A stretch of DNA of 8,189 bases from Dehalococcoidia bacterium. GTDB taxonomy: Bacteria > Chloroflexota > Dehalococcoidia > GIF9 > AB-539-J10. Position 1 is the stretch's first letter; every line of letters starts with the position of its first letter. Position numbers and translations under genes: made by a program. This document shows positions 1-6,500 of this stretch, one piece after another. The DNA lies in the NCBI GenBank assembly GCA_029857995.1, contig JAOUFZ010000070.1, positions 1 through 8,189 of the forward strand. The letters are read 5' to 3'. The notes below the pieces were generated by a model that had not been told where the DNA came from, did not search any database, and saw nothing but the letters and a program-made list of their open reading frames with translations.

Positions 1-1
1 G

Positions 2-127
2 TCGGTTTCCTTACCCATTACCATGGCTATCGCAATTGACCAGGGGTGTGTTAAACCTGGTGATAAGGTTGCTATGATGGGGATTGGCAGCGGGATAGTC
101 TGTCTTATGCTGGGTCTGGAATGGTAG
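2..127 (+). CDS. Ketosynthase III (OleA/FabH-like), C-terminal fragment
   Basis: Only the last 41 residues and the TAG stop (125-127) are in the window; the gene starts upstream. Visible are SVSLPITMAIA, then KPGDKVAMMGIGSGIVCLML, ending LGLEW. This is the C-terminal signature of thiolase-fold 3-oxoacyl-ACP synthase III enzymes. The serine-rich start is what normally follows the catalytic Asn loop, and the Gly-rich GIGSG strand closes the active site. The GSG-x2-CLMLG-x-EW ending resembles OleA (head-to-head acyl condensation) more than housekeeping FabH, which usually ends with a GFGxGLTWG-like strand. The catalytic Cys and His lie outside the window, so activity cannot be judged. It is followed by a ketosynthase II pseudogene and an acyl carrier protein, so it probably belonged to a small type II acyl-condensing operon. 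The family call is firm; the OleA versus FabH assignment is tentative. Confidence 0.8.
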   Translation, partial: SVSLPITMAIAIDQGCVKPGDKVAMMGIGSGIVCLMLGLEW

Positions 128-151
128 AGAGAATAGCCCTGGCAAAATGAA

Positions 152-174
152 GTCAGGGAAATACTCCCTCTGAC
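152..174 (+). terminator. Hairpin downstream of the ketosynthase III gene (possible weak terminator)
   Basis: GTCAGGGA (152-159) and TCCCT plus GAC (165-169, 172-174) pair around a 5-nt AATAC loop with a 2-nt bulge. The hairpin begins about 25 nt after the upstream stop codon. No T-run follows, so a classical intrinsic terminator is not supported. It may be an mRNA-stabilising or attenuating hairpin, or chance. The rest of 128-242 holds nothing else recognisable, apart from a GGAAG ribosome-binding-like stretch (229-233) nine bases before the ATG of the decayed ketosynthase. Confidence 0.25.
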
Positions 175-242
175 AACGATACAGTTAAACGAATCTCTTC
201 AAGCCGCCCTAACGTCTACGTTTTCAATGGAAGTGCTATCCT

Positions 243-781
243 ATGCTGGCAAATAAGCTTAATGAAACACGAATTGTAATTACTGGCGTTGGCCTGACCG
301 CGCCAAACGCGAACAACTTGGCGGAATCTCGTAAGAGTTTACTCACTGACAAATCCGGGATACAGAGACTAGACATCCGCTACATCGGTGAAGGCCGGTT
401 GGTCTATGTTGTTTCGAGCCTCTGAAGTGTCAAAAGAAGAAGGATGTGTGTCGGGGAACGAGGGCAGGCTCTACGCCATCTGCTGCGCCCAAGTGGCAAT
501 CACCGGTTCTAAATTGGACCTTGCTTGCTTGATAAATCGAGGATGGGCGTCTACCGTGGGAGCAGCTGCTGCCTTATAATTGGCGGGTAGTTTGCCCTCT
601 TTTGAAGACCATCTCGTCCACCATACGATCAATTTGCACCACTTAGACCCTTGGTGCCATCTTAACAATCCGGTTACCAACGAACCCAAAAGGATTGACA
701 AGGTTGACTTATATATTGAATAATTTCTTAAGAATGTCTGGCATCAACTCAGTCACCGTTGTAGGAAGATTTGAGAAATGA
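243..781 (+). pseudogene. Beta-ketoacyl-ACP synthase II (FabF-like), frameshifted and internally deleted
   Basis: Pieces of one FabF-like ketosynthase can be followed through all three frames. The start at 243 gives RIVITGVGLTAPN, the usual KS N-terminal strand, continuing to DIRYIGE near 390. The reading then moves to RPVGLCCFEPLK and CQKKKDVCRGTRAGS (392-472), then YAICCAQVAI and LDLA (472-525), then DKSRMGVY (531-554). These together match roughly the first 105 residues of the family. The sequence then jumps straight to the C-terminal part: TVGAAAAL (553-576), an in-frame TAA (577-579), LAGSLPSFEDHLVHHTINL, then NEPKRIDKVD (to 708). A last frame change gives YILNN and MSGINSVTVVGRFEK, with a TGA at 779-781. 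Compared with a normal length of about 410 residues, some 235 residues are missing, including the catalytic Cys and the His residues. Four frame changes, one nonsense codon and a deletion make this a real pseudogene. It lies between a ketosynthase III and an acyl carrier protein, as expected for a type II operon. Frame-break positions are approximate. Confidence 0.88.
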
Positions 782-817
782 AGCTGAAGGTATCCTTGAA
801 TAGCGAACGGGGTGTAG

Positions 818-1063
818 ATGACCAAGGAACAGATCAGACCCATTATTATGAAAATCATAGGGCAAATCGTTCCGGACGAAGACCTGAATAATCTTAAGCG
901 CGATATCCCGATACGAAGTCAGGTGGGACCGGACTCCATGGACTTCCTGGGCATCATGATGGAGCTGCGAAAACGCTATGGTGTCGAAGCGCCCGGGGAT
1001 GGTTATATGCAATTAGCCACCCTACGCAACTCTATAGCTTGTCTGGAGCCACAGACGAAGTAA
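818..1063 (+). CDS. Acyl carrier protein
   Basis: This 81-residue protein has the size and layout of a discrete acyl carrier protein. Helix I is at about residues 3-17. The phosphopantetheine attachment motif GPDSMDF places the modifiable serine at residue 40, at the start of helix II (DFLGIMMELRKRYG). The acidic loop EAPGD is followed by the last helix (LATLRNSIACL). It would carry acyl intermediates in the cytoplasm after modification by a phosphopantetheinyl transferase, and would serve the adjacent ketosynthases. The motif has Met after the serine, where housekeeping AcpP usually has DSLD, and helix II is less acidic than in AcpP. It is therefore more likely a specialised ACP than the primary fatty-acid carrier. 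The ATG is preceded by GGGGTG a few bases upstream, a passable ribosome-binding site, and lies 36 nt after the stop of the decayed ketosynthase. The frame is intact although its neighbour has decayed. Confidence 0.85.
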   Translation: MTKEQIRPIIMKIIGQIVPDEDLNNLKRDIPIRSQVGPDSMDFLGIMMELRKRYGVEAPGDGYMQLATLRNSIACLEPQTK

Positions 1064-1120
1064 GTTTAGACTAAAATGGTACTAACTCTGTTTTTGTCTG
1101 TGCCGCGCCACTGCCAGATT

Positions 1121-1129
1121 AAGGAGAGG
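1121..1129 (+). promoter_or_regulatory. Strong Shine-Dalgarno-like AAGGAGAGG without a suitably spaced start
   Basis: AAGGAGAGG is the best ribosome-binding-like sequence ahead of the GLUG gene. No ATG, GTG or TTG follows within the normal 4-12 nt in any frame, and the chosen ATG at 1178 is about 48 nt away. Immediately before 1178 only AGAAG (1161-1165, spaced 12 nt) could serve. The site may be a chance purine run, a ribosome standby site, or a sign that the 5' end has been altered. It is recorded because it bears on the start choice. Confidence 0.3.
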
Positions 1130-1177
1130 CGGCCCCGGCAATCCCGGTCGATACATCACAAGAAGTGCAATGCGAAC

Positions 1178-3421
1178 ATGATATTTGGTTCCAGGAGACA
1201 GCGTGATATCACAACAGCCACCATCTTTTTGATCATGGTAGCCCTGATTGTAGGTATGGTAGGCTGCACTCTTCCTCCTCGTCAAATACAGGATTGGTAT
1301 GACCTGGATGCTATCAGAGACAACCCGGCCGGTCGTTACCGTCTGATGAACGACCTCCATTCCGCTTCTCCCGGCTATTGGACGCTGGCAAGCAGGATAG
1401 GAAACTATCGAAAGGGCTGGCAGCCCATTGGAACTTCCAGCAACCCCTTCACCGGGAGTTTCGATGGGCAGGGATACGAGATAAGCGACCTGTTTATCAA
1501 CCGCCCCGATGAAGATGAGGTCGGGCTTTTCGGCTCCGTTGATGAAGGAGGGATCATCGAGGATGTTGAAGTGGTCAACGCTGCTGTGACTGGCAAGCAA
1601 TATGTTGCCGGTGTGGTGGGGAATAATTCGGGCACTCTGAGCAACTGCTATTTCAGCGGCAGCGTGACTGGCGACCAGTACCTTGGCGGTCTGGTGGGAG
1701 GGAATGTCGGCACCGTGAGCAACTCCCACTACAATTACGACGAGGTCCTTATCAACGGAGAAAACATGATTACCATTGGAGCCTTGTTCGCTGAAGACTT
1801 CCAGCAGTGGCTTGCCAACGGCAAGTTTTTGGACGTCAATCAAAGACTTTCTCAGGAGAATGGCTATTATCTGGTGAATGATGTCAGTGATTTGAAAGAA
1901 TTGCTCGCCTTTGGTCAGGATAGTCCCCTCAGATTTAGGTTGACAAGCAATCTGGACTTAGGCGGTGAGTCTAGCTTCTACATTCCCTATCTGGCTGGAG
2001 AGTTCGATGGCAATGGTCACAAGATCCTGAACTTGACCCTCAACTCTGATGCTGCTTCACAAGTCGCATTGTTTGGGTATCTTGCGTCCGGTGGCAAAGT
2101 CACTCAACTGGGTGTCGAGAACGTGAACGTAGCCGGCGCTTATATCGTTGGCGGTCTAGTGGGAGCAAATAATGGCATTGTGAGCGACTCCTATTGCAGC
2201 GGTAATGTAGCTGGCGATGATTGCGTTGGCGGTATGATCGGATATAACTGGAATGGCAGCGTGAGCAACTCCTATTCTGCCGGCAGTGTGGCTGCCAAGA
2301 GGGACGTCGGTGGTCTGGTCGGGATTAATGGAGGTGCCTTGACCAATTGCCATTCGAGCAGCGGCATCACTGGTTCGTACTCTGCTGGTGGTCTGGCCGG
2401 AATAAACAAAGGCAGCGTGGCCAACTCCTATTCGAGTGGCAGCGTCACTGCCTGGTATTCCGTAGGCAGTCTGGTCGGAATTAATGAGGGCAGCTTGAGC
2501 AACTCCTATTCGAGTGGTAGCGTCACCGGCTGGTATTCTGTTGGCGGTCTCGTCGGAATTAATGAGGGCAGCTTGAGCAACTCCTACTCTTTCGCCAGCG
2601 TGACTGGCAAGTCGGATGTCGGCGGTCTGGTGGGAACTAATCACGGTCCTGTCAAGGACTCGTACGTGACAGGCAGTGTCGCTGGCGAGCAGGATGTTGG
2701 AGGTCTGGTGGGAACTAATTACGACACTGTGAGGAACTCCTACGCCACAAACACCGTGACTGGTGAGTGGAATGCTGGTGGTCTGGTCGGAAGTAATCAC
2801 GGAGCTGTGAGAGACTCCTATTCAGCAGGCAGCACAACTGGCAACTATTATGTTGGTGGCCTGGTGGGAGGGAATAATGGCACTGTGAGCAATTCTCTTT
2901 CCACATGTAGCGTGACCGGCAACTACTATGTCGGGGGTCTCACCGGATCTAATTCGGGCACTGCGACCAGTTCCTATTCCACCGGCAGCGTGACTGGCTC
3001 TTCAATCGTCAGCAGTCTGGTGGGGATCAATGGTCGGGATGGCACTGTGAGCAACTCCTATTCCGCAGGCAGCGCGGCTGGCGACTATTATGTTGGCGGT
3101 CTAGTAGCAGTGAATTTCGGTACAGTCAATAACTCGTATTGCAGAGGTAACGTGACTGGCCACGAATATGTCGGTGGTCTGCTGGCCGTGAATTGGGGAG
3201 GCAATGCCAGCAATTCCTTCTGGGATACGGATGCCAGTGGACAAGCTACTTCGGCTGGCGGGACAGGCAAGACCACTGCAGAAATGCAGAACATCACCAC
3301 ATTCCTCGTGGCGGCCTGGGATGTATCCGCGGTCGCTCCTGGCGTGACCAACCCGGCCTTCACTTGGAATCTTGTTAATGAGCAAACCTATCCCTTCCTG
3401 AGCTGGCAGTCCGCTACTTAG
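1178..3421 (+). CDS. GLUG-repeat lipoprotein, probably cell-surface
   Basis: A 747-residue protein when started at 1178. That start gives a good lipoprotein signal: basic GSRRQRD, a hydrophobic stretch (residues 14-28) and a lipobox-like GMVGC with the modifiable Cys at residue 30. An in-frame ATG at 1076 would add 34 mostly basic residues in front of the signal peptide, so it is less likely. Segments: cap A (about 36-140, with WQPIG and FTGSFDGQG); two GLUG repeats (141-188); a linker (189-226, EVLINGENMITIGALF, FAEDFQQWLANGKF); cap B (227-320, with LAGEFDGNG and VALFGYLASGG); fourteen GLUG repeats (321-689, consensus YxVGGLVGxNxGxVSNSYSxGSVTG); and a C-terminal tail containing GGTGKTTAEMQ and ending near YPFLSWQ. 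GLUG repeats are expected to stack as a beta-helix-like rod. A role in adhesion or surface structure is an inference from family context, since the molecular function is unknown. Lipobox position -3 is Met, which is acceptable but not ideal. There is no C-terminal membrane segment. The gene is more GC-rich by eye than the convergent neighbour. Confidence 0.85.
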   Translation: MIFGSRRQRDITTATIFLIMVALIVGMVGCTLPPRQIQDWYDLDAIRDNPAGRYRLMNDLHSASPGYWTLASRIGNYRKGWQPIGTSSNPFTGSFDGQGYEISDLFINRPDEDEVGLFGSVDEGGIIEDVEVVNAAVTGKQYVAGVVGNNSGTLSNCYFSGSVTGDQYLGGLVGGNVGTVSNSHYNYDEVLINGENMITIGALFAEDFQQWLANGKFLDVNQRLSQENGYYLVNDVSDLKELLAFGQDSPLRFRLTSNLDLGGESSFYIPYLAGEFDGNGHKILNLTLNSDAASQVALFGYLASGGKVTQLGVENVNVAGAYIVGGLVGANNGIVSDSYCSGNVAGDDCVGGMIGYNWNGSVSNSYSAGSVAAKRDVGGLVGINGGALTNCHSSSGITGSYSAGGLAGINKGSVANSYSSGSVTAWYSVGSLVGINEGSLSNSYSSGSVTGWYSVGGLVGINEGSLSNSYSFASVTGKSDVGGLVGTNHGPVKDSYVTGSVAGEQDVGGLVGTNYDTVRNSYATNTVTGEWNAGGLVGSNHGAVRDSYSAGSTTGNYYVGGLVGGNNGTVSNSLSTCSVTGNYYVGGLTGSNSGTATSSYSTGSVTGSSIVSSLVGINGRDGTVSNSYSAGSAAGDYYVGGLVAVNFGTVNNSYCRGNVTGHEYVGGLLAVNWGGNASNSFWDTDASGQATSAGGTGKTTAEMQNITTFLVAAWDVSAVAPGVTNPAFTWNLVNEQTYPFLSWQSAT
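1598..1741 (+). repeat. First GLUG repeat pair
   Basis: Two tandem 26-residue-type units, QYVAGVVGNNSGTLSNCYFS and QYLGGLVGGNVGTVSNSHYN, lie in the N-terminal half of the lipoprotein. They follow cap A, and a linker and cap B separate them from the larger array. They are more diverged from each other than neighbours in the second array. Confidence 0.8.
2138..3244 (+). repeat. Main GLUG array, 14 tandem units of about 78 bp
   Basis: Fourteen tandem units encode the consensus xxVGGLVGxNxGxVSNSYSxGSVTG. The period is 26 residues (78 bp), with small in-frame insertions such as GRD in the unit near 3022-3050. The best-conserved neighbours share an identical 35-bp block at 2474-2508 and 2552-2586, exactly 78 bp apart, and the unit before them also keeps the SYSSGSVT segment. 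The last unit ends in SNSFWDTDASGQ, a usual closing motif of GLUG proteins. The units are coding, in frame and protein-conserved, so this is not a CRISPR array. Confidence 0.9.
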
Positions 3422-3423
3422 TA

Positions 3424-3436
3424 CGACCAAAGGTCG
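3424..3436. terminator. Small hairpin just after the GLUG gene stop
   Basis: CGACC (3424-3428), an AAA loop and GGTCG (3432-3436) form a perfect 5-bp stem starting 3 nt after the TAG. No T-run follows, so termination is only a possibility. It lies in the 119-bp gap between two convergent genes, where a terminator is expected. Confidence 0.3.
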
Positions 3437-3517
3437 GAATGTCTGTGCGTCCCGTCACTGGGGTTGAACCTACCCGCCATGACAAGGTCAACTTTGTACA
3501 AATTTGGTTGGAATGTC
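3432..3517. repeat. Short direct repeat GGTYGGAATGTC in the convergent gap
   Basis: GGTCGGAATGTC (3432-3443) and GGTTGGAATGTC (3506-3517) match at 11 of 12 bases, 74 bp apart. Both overlap the arms of small hairpins. The role is unknown and the similarity may be chance. Confidence 0.35.
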
Positions 3518-3530
3518 AGCTTCCACAAAG
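3492..3530. terminator. Compound inverted repeat between convergent genes
   Basis: The outer arms CTTTG (3492-3496) and CAAAG (3526-3530) enclose the inner arms TGGAA (3509-3513) and TTCCA (3521-3525). A perfect 10-bp palindrome TTTGTACAAA (3493-3502) overlaps the left arm. It ends 10 nt before the stop codon of the minus-strand activase gene, so on that strand it lies directly downstream of the gene. It could act as a bidirectional terminator or transcript-end structure, but no clear U-tract is present in either direction. Confidence 0.3.
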
Positions 3531-3540
3531 TGCCAATTCA

Positions 3541-6500
3541 TTAAACCATGCTGTATCTTTCGCGGTATAACTTCGCTTGATGTATAAAGGCCTCTATCCT
3601 TGTCTTTGCGTTGGTTTGCTGTAGCCCATCGTATATCATGTTGAGCACAGGAATACGGTTGTGCTCCCTTTGTATCCCTCTATAAATAGCAGTGGATAAA
3701 GTCCCAAAAAGGCAATTTAGAATGACGAGATTAGCTATACCGCTGCAGCCCTCCATAGCATAATTTTCCGCCTTAGCCACATTTACAGTTATTACTGGGT
3801 CTATATCATCACTTACATAAGGAGCGGCAAGCGTAACCATATCCTCCACCCTGGGGATCCTGCAATCTGGAAGTCCGTCCTTCATCATTCCCTCAATCTT
3901 TCTCTTCCAGTACATAAACGGAAACCTTCTAAGATAATAATAAAAAGCAGCGAGATACTTTCTCCTAGAAAAGTGAGTCTCCGGATATACCTCGTTGAAA
4001 TATACTAAGTAATCTGTAGTAGTCGGCCCAAGCCTCGCTTCAGCACCCAGTGTCTCAAACTCTTTGATTATGTAGTTGTTAGACCAGGAGTTCATACAGG
4101 TATAGAACTCTCCCACGATACCTATAATTGGTCTATCTTCATTATTAGTTGGAATCTCGTCCATAGCTGCTATTGAGTGGTTTAAAGCCTGCCAAAAATC
4201 CCCGTTGATAGTTCCAGAGGCTATCTTTTCTATGACTTGTGCATAAACCCTGTCACTTTCACCTTTGTTTACTTCATAAGGGCGAATATGAAGCAACTTC
4301 TTTGATAAGACATCCGCAGCCAGCCAACCCTTCCAGATAGCTTCCGCCCACTTTAATCCAAATAATTCGGTGCATTCATCATGGCGGATAGACGTAACCG
4401 GGGCAACTATAGCCGTATGCCCCAAACCTAATCTTTTGAGAACCAATTTGTGAGACAAGGCATATTGACTCAACCTGCATGAACCATCGAAGTTAAGCAT
4501 CATAAATGCTGCCTTATCGGGGTCAAAATCTTCAAGTTGGGTCATCTTGACCAAATCCCCTGTGGTGAGCAAATAGGGATGACACTCCTTGCCAGAGACG
4601 TATCTTCTTCCTATCTCTTCCGATAATTCATCAGGCTCGGGCAAAACTCGGGCATCTAGACCCACTGAGTTGAGAGCAGCAGCCCAAATAACGGAGTGCC
4701 CAGAAACATAGGGGATATAAAAGGTTTTATCCAGTTCCCTAATCCTCTTTGTTGGTTTGAAGATACTTATCCCACCAGAGGGTCTAATCACACTGAGGTC
4801 TTCTTGCCTTTCCTCCTTTACCCGTGTTTTCGGTCTACCAAGGGTGTCAAGAAAGGCTTCAACCCTGGTGGTCATTCCAGCATCACCGCTGTGCTCATCC
4901 ACCTCCAGAAGTAGATAAGGATCCTCTTCCATGGTTTCCTCAAGGTACTTCCAGAAAAAAGCATCAGGACCGCAGCCATAATTGGTGATCATTATAGGAT
5001 TCAAGCTCGGGTTATTCTTAGCCATAATCGCTGCCCTCAGAAGATTTTGTTCATTCTTCCAAACCAGGTTGGAGTAATGAGGCGGCAGTTCAACCCTATC
5101 CAGCGGCAGTAGGTCAAAGGGGATGGCCAGCATTCCCAGATGCCGCAACTTCTTGGCAATATTTAGATTCAACGCCAAATCATGAACATTGTAAGGTTTT
5201 CCTATTACCACCACGGCTTCATTATCCTTCTTAAGGGTTTTAAGTATCTCTTGACCTCTTTCTCGACGCATCCTTTCGAATTCTTCTTGAGCCTTAAGTG
5301 CAGCGGTTATGGCTGAGGCGATTTCCTTCTTTCCCTTTCCAAATTCCCTGCCTATCTTCCCCATCTGCCCCTTGAGGTTCTCTTTTTCCTTTGCCATAAA
5401 TATGCTAGGACTCATGATTTTTGCTTTATCTTTGAAAGCAGGTCTAAGCATGAAGGGGATACCCTGAATCAGGGGGCAGTTGTAGCTCCTGCTTACATCA
5501 TCACTCTCCTTCTCCAGGTCAATAATGCTGGGCAGGAATATACGGTCAACACCTTTTTCAATGAGATTTACTACATGCCCATAGGCAACCTTCACCGGAT
5601 AGCAGGTTTCAGCTAAAACCTCTTCAAGTCCCTTATGAATGAGCCTCTTATTAGTTTTATCGGAGAGCACCACTTTAACTCCCAGTTCCCCAAAAAACAC
5701 AGCCCACAATGGAAACTGCTCAAAGAACATGAGCACTCGTGGAATGCCTATTACCGGAGAATTCGGGGCAAATTCATCCCCCTTATAATAGCTCATAAGC
5801 ATTTCCTCTCGCTCTTTAAAGAGATCAGGAAGAACCTGGTCAACGGTTTTTTCGCCTTTCAGCTCATATCTGTCACAAATACCACCGTAGAAGGATTTGA
5901 ATTCGCCTCCGATGGATATCTTCTTTATATCGCAGTGGTTGGGGCAATGCTGGCATTCAAAGGATTTGACCTCATATTCCCGGTCTATGAGGTCAAACCC
6001 GACAAAATTGCTTTTCCCATCCCCATGTCTCCTCTCCATGGCAATCAACGCAGCACCTATGGCACCAGTTACATTGTAGTTTTGCGGAACCGTGATCTTC
6101 TTCCCTAAAATATTTTCGAAGGCAGCCACTACACTCTTATTTCCGGCAACGCCTCCCTGAAAACATATCCTCTCGCCAATTTTTTTATTCCCTACCACCT
6201 TTTCAATGTAATTATTGGCAATAGAATAGGAAAGCCCCGCCAAGAGATCGACTTTCGGTGAACCCACCTGCTGGTGATGTATTAAATCGGATTCCATAAA
6301 AACAGTGCACCGGGTCCCCAAATCAACAGGAGATTTCGAGCTAAAAGCAAGCTTGCTAAACTCTCCCACAACATTTACATCCAATCTATCAGCCTGTTCC
6401 TGGAGAAAGGAGCCAGTTCCTGCAGCACAAACCTTGTTCATCTCAAAATCTACCACTGCACCATTCTTCAGGCGGATATATTTTGAATCCTGTCCCCCTA

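Noticed and set aside
388..579. Independent small protein of 63 codons starting with GTG
   Set aside because: Its sequence is a frame-shifted part of the ketosynthase pseudogene (YAICCAQVAI, GAAAAL), not a separate gene.
471..701. Minus-strand open frame (76 codons) opposite the decayed ketosynthase
   Set aside because: The plus strand of this stretch matches ketosynthase segments in order. The minus product resembles nothing known.
1076..1177. N-terminal extension of the GLUG protein from the ATG at 1076
   Set aside because: It would put 34 basic, non-hydrophobic-ending residues before a good lipoprotein signal peptide. It is kept only as an alternative start.
1082..1843. Long minus-strand open frame (253 codons) opposite the GLUG gene
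   Set aside because: The plus strand shows a clear signal peptide and GLUG motifs. The minus frame has no recognisable domain and stays open because of the codon bias of the coding strand.
2156..2800. Minus-strand open frame (214 codons) with an apparent repeat pattern
   Set aside because: It is the antisense image of the tandem GLUG units. Its periodicity is inherited from the coding strand.
2138..3244. Regularly spaced repeats resembling a CRISPR array
   Set aside because: The units are contiguous, degenerate, 78 bp long and in frame, and encode the GLUG protein motif. There are no unique spacers between constant repeats.
3460..3490. GGGGTTGAACCTACCC looked like a tRNA T-arm
   Set aside because: No acceptor stem, anticodon arm or D arm can be formed from the flanking bases.
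5635..6108. Plus-strand open frame (157 codons) inside the activase gene
   Set aside because: It lies opposite conserved activase and DUF2229 sequence and has no family resemblance of its own.
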